This document shows, one piece after another, positions 1-7,502 of a stretch of DNA of 35,488 bases (the first letter of the stretch is position 1; each line of letters starts with the position of its first letter). The translations under genes were made by a program, and so were the position numbers. The stretch covers positions 1 to 35,488 of the forward strand of contig DAVZ01000068.1 in the NCBI GenBank assembly GCA_002505765.1, read 5' to 3'. Source of the DNA: Methanobacterium sp. UBA176 (GTDB lineage: Archaea; Methanobacteriota; Methanobacteria; Methanobacteriales; Methanobacteriaceae). The notes below the pieces were generated by a model. It had not been told where the DNA came from. It searched no databases and was given only the letters and a program-made list of their open reading frames with translations.

Positions 1-1
1 G

Positions 2-279
2 CTAACTCATGCCATGGGAGCTTCAAGAAACAGAATTAAATAAATAATTGTCAAGGTTTCAGAAGGGACTATAAATCTTCCAGATGATGAAATATTCAAT
101 GTTGAACACGTCCATGTGGAAATACCTTCAAAAGGTAGGGTATTTAAATCCCATAGGTGCAGCGAGTGCAGCGAAAAGGTATCGGATCATAGAAAATGTA
201 TTCAAATGGAAATGTTCTATGCATTCCATGTTTTGATAAAATTAAAACTAATTGGATTATTTTTAAAATAAGAATTTAA
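2..279 (+). pseudogene. Decayed C-terminal end of an FwdE/FmdE-family protein
   Basis: Read with frame changes, this stretch gives the end of an FmdE-type protein (the family of formylmethanofuran dehydrogenase subunit E). An acidic segment containing NLPDDEIFNVEHV is followed by RCSECSEKV (about 165-191). After a shift near 205-212 the frame gives LCIPCFDK (about 217-240), so the two CxxC pairs of a zinc finger are recovered only by changing frame. Frame 2 is also stopped by TAA at 41-43. The N-terminal part lies outside the window. The paired CxxC knuckles and the PCFDK ending are what I recognise of the family. At least one stop and one frameshift make it a likely pseudogene; sequencing error is the alternative. 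Confidence 0.6.
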
Positions 280-286
280 TATGTGC

Positions 287-661
287 TCAATCACCCTCAA
301 CACGAGCTGGGGGCTCTTCTTCAATATCAATGGAAGACACATTACCCATCTTCTTTACCCTTTCACATACAAGATCTTCAAACTCTTTAGGACTTAATCC
401 CAACTCTTTAGCTCTATCACGAATAGCTTTAGGTTCGTGGGCTTCATGTTTTATGAAGTTAGCAGCAAATCTGTTCAGGTATATCTCCAGCTTTTCTTCA
501 TCTGAAACCTCCAGTATTCCAGGTATTTCATCGGATAATTTATTTAAGTCCATTAATGATATTCTAAGGGGCATGAAATTTATTACTATATCTCCAGTAA
601 ATTTATCAAACTTTATACTCTTTATTCCAACGTTTAATCCTTTTAAAGACATGGAAATCAC
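287..661 (-). CDS. Conserved-looking hypothetical protein, 124 aa
   Basis: I do not recognise this protein. It is soluble and charged, with a strand-rich N-terminal half (about residues 1-40) and a helical, lysine/glutamate-rich remainder ending in an acidic tail. There is no signal peptide, membrane segment or metal motif. The start is uncertain: GTG at 661 or ATG at 652, which is three codons in. Neither has a good Shine-Dalgarno sequence, but AT-rich TATA-like DNA lies at about 690-700, so a short-leader or leaderless transcript is plausible. It points toward the decayed FwdE-like fragment and is transcribed alone. An overlapping reading frame on the plus strand looks like a shadow. Confidence 0.6.
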   Translation of the reverse strand: MISMSLKGLNVGIKSIKFDKFTGDIVINFMPLRISLMDLNKLSDEIPGILEVSDEEKLEIYLNRFAANFIKHEAHEPKAIRDRAKELGLSPKEFEDLVCERVKKMGNVSSIDIEEEPPARVEGD

Positions 662-868
662 TTTATGAGATTTTCTAATATTTACTTATTATATATGATA
701 GTATATTATTTTATATGTACTTTTAATTGAAAATAATTTTTAAAACATTTCATTTAGAGATTGTATATGATAATATCAAAAGTAGAGGGATTGATATTGA
801 TTTTAATATTATTAAATATCTTATTTTTGAAATCTTTTGTAATATTTAAATCAATCACATAATAATCA

Positions 869-877
869 TTTTTATAC
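869..877 (+). promoter_or_regulatory. Probable TATA box, leaderless gene
   Basis: The TTTTTATAC element is centred about 26 bp before position 899, and the next gene's ATG is at 900. No Shine-Dalgarno sequence precedes that ATG, which fits a leaderless archaeal transcript. This is inferred from spacing only. Confidence 0.35.
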
Positions 878-899
878 CAGTAAATTCAGATATTGAAAC

Positions 900-1304
900 A
901 TGCAAATAGCCAGGGAAAAAAAATTAAAGCCCAGTGATTATAAAAAAATGATTCAAAAGCTTGATATTGAGAATTTTGAGCTAAAAACGTCATATATTTT
1001 TGAGGCCAAGGCAACTTTAATTAATCTGCTTAGAATAGAGGATCATTTAAAGGAAATAAGACATTGCGTTAGTTCAGACATGAGGGAAATACAGATAAGG
1101 TATTTAAAATCAGATTATTTGAATAAAACTTCAATCGTGGATTTTTTAAGCCTTAAAAAATCCAGAGTATCAAAAAAAAGGATATCCATGCAAAAAAAGA
1201 TGGATAAAGAAGTAGGGCCCTACCAGAATCTCTTAGAAATAATCGATGACTATCTTCAGCAAATAGAAGAAGTAAAAGATTACATAAACAGTATAAAAGA
1301 ATAA
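900..1304 (+). CDS. Hypothetical helical protein, 134 aa
   Basis: Not recognised. The protein is almost entirely charged helix, rich in Lys, Glu, Ile and Leu, with heptad-like stretches at about residues 33-60 and 100-132 that suggest a small coiled-coil or helical-bundle protein. The middle segment (about 80-105) is strongly basic with several KK/KR pairs, compatible with nucleic-acid binding but not proof of it. There is no signal peptide or membrane helix. It starts at ATG without an SD, consistent with a leaderless mRNA from the TATA element just upstream. It lies 38 bp before the GIY-YIG gene on the same strand, but that gene has its own SD. Confidence 0.6.
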   Translation: MQIAREKKLKPSDYKKMIQKLDIENFELKTSYIFEAKATLINLLRIEDHLKEIRHCVSSDMREIQIRYLKSDYLNKTSIVDFLSLKKSRVSKKRISMQKKMDKEVGPYQNLLEIIDDYLQQIEEVKDYINSIKE

Positions 1305-1342
1305 ATCAGTTTTATACATCCTATTTTTTTTATGGTGATTTA

Positions 1343-1759
1343 ATGGCCACATACTGCCTTATAATTAATTTAACGGATAATTCAAGGATTAAAGTAGGTA
1401 AAATTGGAGATTTAGATTTCAATAAAGGTTACTATGTTTATGTTGGATCTGCATTAAATTCACTTGAAGGTAGAATTAAAAGACATTTAAGAAATGAAAA
1501 AAAGCTTTTCTGGCATATCGATTATCTTTTAAACTCACAGAACTCGAAAGTAGAAGACATAATATTTGAAAGAAGCGATAAGAAATGGGAATGCGTAATT
1601 GCAAAGGAAATTGCAGAACATGGGGAACCTTTAGATAAATTTGGATGTTCAGATTGTAAATGCCAATCACACCTTTTCTGTTTTAAAAATAAAGATGCTG
1701 CAGAAAGCGCATGTATAAATGCATTTAAAAAATTTAAATTAACCCCAGAGCAGTTTTAA
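1343..1759 (+). CDS. Stand-alone GIY-YIG domain protein (DUF123 type)
   Basis: The sequence shows the archaeal DUF123 version of the GIY-YIG fold. GYYVYVGSA near residues 29-37 corresponds to the GIY...YIG core, followed by a conserved Arg in EGRIKRHLR and the aromatic FWHIDYLL segment. A cysteine/histidine cluster, CSDCKCQSHLF, sits near residues 101-111 and probably binds metal. DUF123 proteins are often fused to, or found near, DNA-repair nucleases; here the domain is alone, and at 138 aa is about the usual single-domain size. The start ATG follows GGTGA with a 4-nt gap. The family assignment is firm. The substrate is unknown, and a role in DNA repair is only inferred from relatives. Confidence 0.85.
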   Translation: MATYCLIINLTDNSRIKVGKIGDLDFNKGYYVYVGSALNSLEGRIKRHLRNEKKLFWHIDYLLNSQNSKVEDIIFERSDKKWECVIAKEIAEHGEPLDKFGCSDCKCQSHLFCFKNKDAAESACINAFKKFKLTPEQF

Positions 1760-1865
1760 ACAATTAGTTTAACCTGTATAATCGTATTCGTTTATTATTT
1801 CCTGTAAAAATAAATTAGAGAAAAATTAATTTTAATTTAAAGTCAAATAGTTATTAAAAATTATA

Positions 1866-2663
1866 TTATTGAAACTTCCTGAAAAACTGGTCAAATTTGT
1901 CTATATCCATTGGCTCAGGAATAACAAAATCTTCATTTGAGTAGATAGACTCTGCAAGTTCCCTATAAAGGTCAGCCTGCTTTGAATCTCCGAATTTTTC
2001 AATAACAGTCTTTGCATCGATTTCGCTTTGCTGTACCATTTTGCTGCGGGGTATGATGCCTGTAACCTTGCTTCCAATATTTTCTGCAAATTCGCTTACG
2101 ATTTCAATTTCGTTTTCAATACCTCTGCAGTTACAGATAATACCGCCAAGATTACTTTTAAGCTTTTTTACACCTTTACAAATGTTATTAGCTGCATAGA
2201 GCGCCATATATTCTCCAGAAGTCACAATATATACTTCATCAGCGAAATCTTCCCTTAATGGAACAGCAAATCCTCCACAAACAACATCTCCAAGTACATC
2301 ATAGATAATTACATCCAGATCATCAGAAAAAGTTCCCAGTTTATCAAGTAGACCCATGGCAACTATAACTCCTCTTCCAGCACAGCCCACGCCTGGTTCA
2401 GGGCCTCCACTTTCCACACACTGAACTTCATCAAATCCCTGATAAACAATATCCTCTGGAGATGCATCCCTTTTCTCTTTTACAATATCAAGGATTGTAG
2501 GTATCCTTTTTCCTACAAGTGTTCTGGTTGTATCTGCCTTTGGGTCGCAGCCTATTACAAGCACGTTATGATCTTTGGAGTATGCAGCTGCAATGTTGGA
2601 GACGATGGTGGATTTTCCTATACCTCCTTTACCGTAAATAGCTATCTTTTTGGTCTTACTCAT
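1866..2663 (-). CDS. cfbC: CfbC, NifH-like ATPase of the F430 reductive cyclase complex
   Basis: This is a NifH/BchL-family P-loop iron-sulfur ATPase. GKGGIGKST (residues 11-19) is the Walker A loop, DPKADTTR (40-47) is switch-like, and Cys94 (in GVGCAGRG) and Cys129 (in GDVVCGGF) match the two cysteines that hold the dimer-bridging [4Fe-4S] cluster in NifH. Its 265 aa fit the methanogen paralogue CfbC, which passes electrons to CfbD for reductive cyclisation of Ni-sirohydrochlorin a,c-diamide during coenzyme F430 synthesis. Nitrogenase NifH is the alternative, but no nif neighbours (nifI, nifD, nifK) are present. It overlaps the upstream CBS-domain gene by 8 bp, so the two are probably co-transcribed. 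cobA and hemD, which make the same tetrapyrrole precursor, lie 17 kb away. Confidence 0.88.
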   Translation of the reverse strand: MSKTKKIAIYGKGGIGKSTIVSNIAAAYSKDHNVLVIGCDPKADTTRTLVGKRIPTILDIVKEKRDASPEDIVYQGFDEVQCVESGGPEPGVGCAGRGVIVAMGLLDKLGTFSDDLDVIIYDVLGDVVCGGFAVPLREDFADEVYIVTSGEYMALYAANNICKGVKKLKSNLGGIICNCRGIENEIEIVSEFAENIGSKVTGIIPRSKMVQQSEIDAKTVIEKFGDSKQADLYRELAESIYSNEDFVIPEPMDIDKFDQFFRKFQ

Positions 2664-3138
2664 TATTTTTCACCAGAGCACCTATGATATCTCCACGTGT
2701 TAAAATTCCAATTAATTTATCCTTTTCATCAACAACAGGGAGTCTGTTTATGTCGTGCTTATCCATGAGTTTCGCAGCATCAGAAATTGAAATATCTTTT
2801 GTGGCCTTGACAACGTCTGTAGTCATTATTTCCCCTATAAGGACAGAAGCTGCTTTAGCTACGCCTTCAGCCAGCTCATCAAGCTCCAGTCTCATTCTTA
2901 CTGGTAATTCAATTAAATCAAGGGGAGCAGGTAAAATCAAGTTGATATTGGGGGAATGGACCTCAATAAGTCTCATTATATCTCCTTCACTTACAATACC
3001 AATGACATTGTTATCATCATCAACGATTGGAGCTCCACTAATCTTTTTTTCCCTTAAAACATTAGCAACATAACTTATTGTATCTGTATCTTTAAATTTA
3101 ATAACATTTTTTTCCATAGCTTCTTCTACGGTTATCAT
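2656..3138 (-). CDS. Two-CBS-domain protein upstream of cfbC
   Basis: The 160 aa consist of two CBS domains: residues 3-57 (VEEAMEKNV...GIVSEGDIMRLI) and 101-156 (IGEIMTTDV...GILTRGDIIGAL). A linker of about 40 residues, rich in Pro and Leu, joins them. CBS pairs typically bind adenosine nucleotides or SAM and sense energy or cofactor state. There is no fused catalytic domain. The stop overlaps the start of cfbC by 8 bp, so translational coupling is likely, and a regulatory role for F430 synthesis is a reasonable but untested inference. The ATG follows GGAGG with a 6-nt spacer, a strong ribosome site. Confidence 0.85.
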   Translation of the reverse strand: MITVEEAMEKNVIKFKDTDTISYVANVLREKKISGAPIVDDDNNVIGIVSEGDIMRLIEVHSPNINLILPAPLDLIELPVRMRLELDELAEGVAKAASVLIGEIMTTDVVKATKDISISDAAKLMDKHDINRLPVVDEKDKLIGILTRGDIIGALVKNNE

Positions 3139-3361
3139 AAAAGACCTCCTAACTGGATTTTGACTTTATTACATCATTCAACATAATAGTTACTATAAAG
3201 ATTAAGGAAGACCCTACTCATAAAGATTTCCACGATATGAGAGACACCAAATAAAACAGCAAAATAAATGGAAAGTCACTGAAACATCAGAATTTTAATT
3301 ATCTGTAAAATTAATTTTCGTGGATAATAAAATTAAAAATACATACTTTACATTATTCTTT

Positions 3362-3381
3362 GGAATAATTCGATTTATTCC
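3362..3381. other. Perfect 7-bp stem-loop just after the EVE gene
   Basis: GGAATAA (3362-3368) and TTATTCC (3375-3381) are exact reverse complements around a 6-nt loop, ending one base before the stop codon of the minus-strand EVE gene. No U-run follows on that strand, so it is not a classic terminator; it could stabilise the 3' end or be chance. Confidence 0.4.
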
Positions 3382-3382
3382 C

Positions 3383-3817
3383 TTAAAATGCATTCTGTAT
3401 AGCTTTAACAATTTCTTGCGCATCTTGCTGGTTAATTTTTCTCGGTGAACCTTTAAAGAGCATTCTCCACTTATTAGGGTTTTTTAGACTCTGGAACATG
3501 GATAATTTATTTCCCATTGCAACCACCGGAACTGCATTTTCAAGTTCGAGTTTGTTAACAATTTTAACCCTTACTTTTGAAGTAAGATCATCAAGCTTAA
3601 AAATGGATTCATCCCTATAAGGTTCAGAAATAACCTCTAAAATACCAATCCATCCAGAAATATCTGTAATGTAACATAATAAATAATCTCCAGGCTTAAT
3701 ATTTTGAACAGTAATCCATCGGTCATCCTTAAATGCAGAAATCTCTCTCTCAGCATTTAAAAATTCCTGCCAGGTTGTTTTGTTCAATACATTCAGCCAG
3801 TAACTCCTATTATTCAT
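3383..3817 (-). CDS. Stand-alone EVE-domain (PUA-like) protein
   Basis: The 144 aa match the EVE fold. The N-terminal RSYWL and the TWQEF segment are followed by GDYLLCYITDISGWIGILEV (about residues 43-62), the barrel core that forms the ligand pocket. A second strand pair lies near 80-105, and SMFQSLKNPNKW near 106-117. EVE domains resemble PUA and YTH domains and bind modified bases, such as modified cytosine in DNA, or modified RNA; many lie near restriction systems. Here the gene stands alone, with no nuclease partner nearby. The start ATG follows GGTG with a 6-nt gap. The ligand cannot be read from sequence. Confidence 0.72.
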   Translation of the reverse strand: MNNRSYWLNVLNKTTWQEFLNAEREISAFKDDRWITVQNIKPGDYLLCYITDISGWIGILEVISEPYRDESIFKLDDLTSKVRVKIVNKLELENAVPVVAMGNKLSMFQSLKNPNKWRMLFKGSPRKINQQDAQEIVKAIQNAF

Positions 3818-4251
3818 CTAAAACACCATTTTAACTGGTTAATCCGTTACATATGATCCATGAAATGATTAATTGGATAGGATATACAGATTTTTTAATC
3901 CTCCATTCAATGTTTTTTTAATTGGTATATTTAAGTATATTGAGAAATAACAGATTATTGTTGAATTTTACTGCATAGACAACTTCATTGATTTTAAACA
4001 AAATTCCGTTGTTTGAGTATTTATTAACCCTGTTGTAAATCTATTATATCTGAATCTTTTATCTGGTTCTAAAATTAAATTGTAATTATAGTGAATAACC
4101 TAATGTTTTAAACTTTCCAATTCTATAATTAACATATCATGCTTTAAACAGGATTAAACGTGATTTATTGAGTTATCCAAAAATAATTTGTGTAATAAGT
4201 TATGTTATCCACTGTAAAAAACAATTATTAAAAAAAATGTAATTTATATAT
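3818..4251. other. AT-rich intergenic region
   Basis: About 430 bp between two minus-strand genes. It has no convincing gene; a roughly 35-codon open stretch on the minus strand at about 3930-4035 lacks a start and SD. The part near 3820-3900 presumably carries the EVE promoter. Confidence 0.4.
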
Positions 4252-4428
4252 TTATTTGGAAAAATATGATGCTAGTTTACAGGTCACTACTGTTTTGGCC
4301 CTCAAAAGAGATTTATCTTCACCTTCACTATTTTTGATTGCAAGCTCTATTCTTTCCAGCATAGACTCTAAATCATCTGGTTTACATTTAAATGCCTCAT
4401 CTAACAGATTAAGGCGAGTTTTTTCCAT
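4252..4428 (-). CDS. Small hypothetical protein, 58 aa
   Basis: A 58-codon gene is supported mainly by an excellent ribosome site, GGAGG exactly 7 nt before the ATG, the same spacing as the eL37 gene in this window. The product is a small helical, charged protein beginning MEKTRLNLLDEAF, with an acidic helix around residues 18-38 and a basic C-terminal third ending LASYFSK. There is no signal peptide, membrane segment or recognised domain. It is transcribed away from the ribbon-helix-helix gene at 4609 across a 180-bp region with operator-like repeats, so that regulator may control it. A toxin-like role cannot be excluded, but nothing in the sequence shows it. Confidence 0.65.
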   Translation of the reverse strand: MEKTRLNLLDEAFKCKPDDLESMLERIELAIKNSEGEDKSLLRAKTVVTCKLASYFSK

Positions 4429-4470
4429 TTAAATGCCTCCATAATATACATTTTAATTGATATGCTCATT

Positions 4471-4552
4471 TAATTAACCAATTGAACTACTTTACGTTGT
4501 AGATAATATTGGTATTTGATTAGTAATATAAATAATTAACTAATTTGTTAAC
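4471..4552. promoter_or_regulatory. Operator-like repeats between divergent genes
   Basis: TAATTAACCAATT at 4471-4483 recurs as TAATTAACTAATT at 4533-4545, 62 bp apart (about six helical turns). Within the second copy TTAAC (4536-4540) and GTTAA (4547-4551) form an inverted repeat. Ribbon-helix-helix proteins bind such short repeated sites, and one is encoded next door. The AT-rich background makes chance similarity possible. Confidence 0.35.
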
Positions 4553-4573
4553 AAAATAACATATTAAAAAGAT

Positions 4574-4586
4574 AAATATATATATA
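4574..4586 (+). promoter_or_regulatory. TATA box of the ribbon-helix-helix gene
   Basis: The AAATATATATATA element is centred near 4580. The expected transcription start about 26 bp downstream falls at 4606-4608, immediately before ATG 4609, so the mRNA is probably leaderless. The nearby GGAG is only 1 nt from the ATG, too close to serve as an SD. Confidence 0.5.
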
Positions 4587-4608
4587 CTAAAATTTAAAAT
4601 TCTGGAGT

Positions 4609-4761
4609 ATGGTACAAATTGCTTTTCGAGGGGATAAAGAATTAAGAAACAGAATAAAAATAATGGCAATTAAAAAAGGTTTAAAGATGAACGAACTGCT
4701 TTTAGATTATGTTAAAGATGGTTTAAAACAGGATGAAGAGAAGGAAGGAGTTAATTATTAA
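4609..4761 (+). CDS. Ribbon-helix-helix (CopG/Arc-like) DNA-binding protein, 50 aa
   Basis: The 50 residues fit the ribbon-helix-helix plan: a short strand (VQIAFRG, 2-8), helix A (KELRNRIKIMAIKKG, 10-24), a turn, and helix B (KMNELLLDYVKDGLKQ, 26-41), then a short acidic tail. Such proteins dimerise through the strand and repress from short operator repeats; many are antitoxins or autoregulators. It is divergent from the 58-aa gene, with repeat motifs in between. The usual toxin partner downstream is absent, because the next gene on the right is the unrelated U32 gene on the opposite strand. The fold assignment is good; regulation of the neighbour is inference. Confidence 0.72.
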   Translation: MVQIAFRGDKELRNRIKIMAIKKGLKMNELLLDYVKDGLKQDEEKEGVNY

Positions 4762-4793
4762 TTATTATTTTACTTGTATTACAATCATATCAG

Positions 4794-5999
4794 TTATAAT
4801 TTATTCTCCCGTAAAATCCTTTTATAAACCAGATCATTGGGTCTAACCTTCTCCTTAACCTGTAATCCAACATTTTGACCCTTTTTAGCCTCCTGAATTT
4901 TTTCACCATGAATTTGCATAGATTCAACCTTCTGAACAAGTGATCCAGTTTTATTACCCTGAATTATAACCTCATCACCAAGTTTAAGGCCTTCCCAGAG
5001 CCTGACTTCTGCTGCAGAGACATTTTTATAGTAGTTAACCACCGAACCAATATCTTTTTTAGTGTAGGTGGCTTCATTATATACACTTGTTTTATATGGA
5101 GTTTTAAAGTAGAATCCTGTGTCAAAACCTCTATTAAAGACTTTTGTAATTTCTTTGATCCATTTTTCTTTGAATTCCCAGTTACCACATTCATAGCTAT
5201 CTATAGCTTCCCTGTAAATACTGGTCACCGTTGCAACGTATTCTGCAGATCTTGCCCTTCCCTCAATTTTAAATGCATCAATTCCCGCTTCAATCAGCTC
5301 TGGAATGTGCTTTATCATGCAGAGATCCTTTGGACTTAAAATATGGCTTACAGTTTGGTTTTGAATTAATTCAAACTCTTCATTATCTTCAGAGAGTAAT
5401 TTCCAGCTTTTTCTGCAGGGCTGCAAACATTCCCCGCAGTTAGCACTCTTATTATAAAGTGCAGAGCTTAAAAAACATCTTCCAGAGACTGCAACACACA
5501 TGGCCCCCTGGACAAAAGCTTCAATTTCCATATTCGTTTTTTGCACGATTTCTTTAATTTCTTCAAGGGATAATTCTCTGGAAAGAACAACACGCTTTAC
5601 ACCAAGCTCTTCAAGAAGATGGAGAGCTTCAAAATTAGAAATATTGGACTGAATACTCATATGGGCATTAATTCCCTCATCGCTTGCCAGTTTTAGAGCT
5701 CCAAGGTCGGAAATAATTAATGCATCAACATTATAAGAATGTATAAACGGTAAAATAACTTTAAAATGTTCAATATCATTATTTTTCATTATGGTGTTTG
5801 CGCAGACGTATATCTTTTTATCAACATCATGGCATTGTTTCACTGCATCCTTAAGGGTTTCAAGTGTGAAATTTGAAACATTCGCCCTCATGTTGCACCT
5901 TTCAATGCCCACATAAACAGAATCAGCACCATTTTTAATTGCAGCGTTTAGTGAAGTAAAATCTCGGGCTGGTGAAAGTAATTCAACAATTTTAATCAC
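4794..5999 (-). CDS. Peptidase U32 family protein (RlhA/TrhP/UbiU relatives)
   Basis: The N-terminal ELLSPARDFTSLNAAIKNGAD and the signature EAFVQGAMCVAVSGRC (about residues 160-175) define the U32 family. Cys168, Cys175, Cys191 (or Cys195) and Cys227 are spaced like the four cysteines that hold a [4Fe-4S] cluster in the bacterial U32 protein UbiU. Relatives hydroxylate tRNA or rRNA bases or quinone precursors; proteolysis is doubtful for most members. A small C-terminal beta-barrel-like part (about 310-395) resembles the accessory domain of RNA-modifying U32 proteins. The 401 aa are typical. The start is GTG at 5999. It lies 26 bp after purF on the same strand. The specific substrate is unknown. 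Confidence 0.85.
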   Translation of the reverse strand: MIKIVELLSPARDFTSLNAAIKNGADSVYVGIERCNMRANVSNFTLETLKDAVKQCHDVDKKIYVCANTIMKNNDIEHFKVILPFIHSYNVDALIISDLGALKLASDEGINAHMSIQSNISNFEALHLLEELGVKRVVLSRELSLEEIKEIVQKTNMEIEAFVQGAMCVAVSGRCFLSSALYNKSANCGECLQPCRKSWKLLSEDNEEFELIQNQTVSHILSPKDLCMIKHIPELIEAGIDAFKIEGRARSAEYVATVTSIYREAIDSYECGNWEFKEKWIKEITKVFNRGFDTGFYFKTPYKTSVYNEATYTKKDIGSVVNYYKNVSAAEVRLWEGLKLGDEVIIQGNKTGSLVQKVESMQIHGEKIQEAKKGQNVGLQVKEKVRPNDLVYKRILRENKL

Positions 6000-6025
6000 C
6001 CATCTAAATAAAAACCAAATTTATT

Positions 6026-7435
6026 CTAAGGACATGTGCATCGTTTAGCTTCATATTCTTCAATATTTTCAGGTAAAGAAGTTGGATATTCTCCTGTAAG
6101 GCATCCAAGACAGAGTTCATCTCTTTTTATGCCTATACATTCAACAAGGGAATCAACACTCAAATATCCAAGTGAATCAACCCCCAGATATTCTCTTATC
6201 TCTTCTATTTCTTTATTTGAAGCTATAAGCTCTTTTTTAGTAGCCATTGCAATTCCATAATAACAAGGGGATATTATTGGCGGACATCCTATTCTTAAAT
6301 GAATTTCTTTAGCTCCAGCTTCCTTTAAAACGTCGACTGTAGCTTTTGAGGTTGTTCCCCTCACTATGCTGTCGTCTATAAGCACTATTTTTTTGCCCTT
6401 AAGTTCCGATTTAACAGGGTTCATTTTAAGCCTTACAGAGTTTTCACGTTCTTCCTGGGTGGGCATAATGAAAGTTCTACCCACATAACGGTTTTTAATA
6501 AGCCCTTCTCCATAAGGAAGTCCTGATTCTCTTGAATAACCTATTGAAGCTGTAATAGCAGAGTCAGGAACTGGCATTACAATTTCTGCATCTGCAGAAT
6601 ATTCTCTGCAAAGGTATCTTCCAATGTTTAAACGCACTTCATAAACATTTCTATCATCCAGTATGCTGTCTGGGCGGGCAAAATAAACATATTCAAACAT
6701 ACAATGCGCTCTTTTAACGGAACCAGCATTTTCCATCATATAGCTTTTCATTTCATCGTTAATAACAAGTATTTCTCCAGGTTCTATTGATCGAATGTAT
6801 TCTCCGTCAATAGCATCAAAGGCAACTGTTTCTGAAGCTACAACATCCATATCGCCTTTTTTACCAAGAGAAAGAGGTTTAATTCCTATTGGATCTCTGA
6901 CCACTATTAAATCATTATTAAATAATATAACAAGTGAATAAGAACCTATCAATCTTTTTACAATTTCCTGAATTGCATCTACTATATCATTTGTTTTAAG
7001 ATAAGTTTCCGTTAGAAGCTGACATATAACCTCAGAATCAGTGTCTGATTTAAATTCATAGCCCCTCTTTTCCATTTCTCCCCTTAATTCCATAGAGTTT
7101 ATAACATCTCCATTATGGGCAACAGCAATCTTTCCAAACTGAAATTCATTGAAAAATGGCTGTGAATTTTCTATTTTGGATTTACCTGTAGTTGAATATC
7201 TTACATGTCCTATTCCTGCGTAACCTTCCAGTTCTTCAATGCTTTCGTTGTTAAATACGTCACAAACAAGTCCCATACCTCTGTATGTACTCATTTCGTT
7301 TCCATTGTGCACAGAAATTCCTGCTGATTCCTGTCCCCTGTGTTGTAAAGCGTATAATCCATAATATATGGATCTTGAAATGTTTTTGGATTTATTATGA
7401 GAATATGCACCTACAATACCACATTTATCCTGCAA
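6026..7435 (-). CDS. purF: Amidophosphoribosyltransferase PurF
   Basis: This enzyme makes 5-phosphoribosylamine from PRPP and glutamine, the first step of purine synthesis. After a four-residue leader (MQDK), Cys5 is the N-terminal nucleophile exposed by cleavage. The glutaminase domain carries QHRGQESAGI (31-40), HVRYST (77-82) and HNGD (107-110). The phosphoribosyl domain has the PRPP motif VLIDDSIVRGTT (351-362). Cys245, Cys391, Cys442 and Cys445 match the spacing of the [4Fe-4S] ligands of the Bacillus subtilis-type enzyme. Its 469 aa are normal. The start is TTG at 7435, preceded by CAGGAG, so the SD decides it. Other purine genes of the window (purC, purS, purQ) are 10 kb away in a separate unit. 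Confidence 0.96.
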   Translation of the reverse strand: MQDKCGIVGAYSHNKSKNISRSIYYGLYALQHRGQESAGISVHNGNEMSTYRGMGLVCDVFNNESIEELEGYAGIGHVRYSTTGKSKIENSQPFFNEFQFGKIAVAHNGDVINSMELRGEMEKRGYEFKSDTDSEVICQLLTETYLKTNDIVDAIQEIVKRLIGSYSLVILFNNDLIVVRDPIGIKPLSLGKKGDMDVVASETVAFDAIDGEYIRSIEPGEILVINDEMKSYMMENAGSVKRAHCMFEYVYFARPDSILDDRNVYEVRLNIGRYLCREYSADAEIVMPVPDSAITASIGYSRESGLPYGEGLIKNRYVGRTFIMPTQEERENSVRLKMNPVKSELKGKKIVLIDDSIVRGTTSKATVDVLKEAGAKEIHLRIGCPPIISPCYYGIAMATKKELIASNKEIEEIREYLGVDSLGYLSVDSLVECIGIKRDELCLGCLTGEYPTSLPENIEEYEAKRCTCP

Positions 7436-7502
7436 TTTGGATTCTCCTGGTTATTAGATTGTTTGTTTAAAATTAAATGCCATACTGGTTCTGTAAATCT
7501 AA

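Noticed and set aside
1866..2663. Nitrogenase iron protein NifH
   Set aside because: The cysteines and P-loop fit NifH, but no nif genes adjoin it, and the CBS partner and methanogen context fit CfbC better.
3930..4035. Open stretch of about 35 codons on the minus strand ending LLFLNILKYTN
   Set aside because: It has no start codon or SD and is short in very AT-rich DNA; likely chance.
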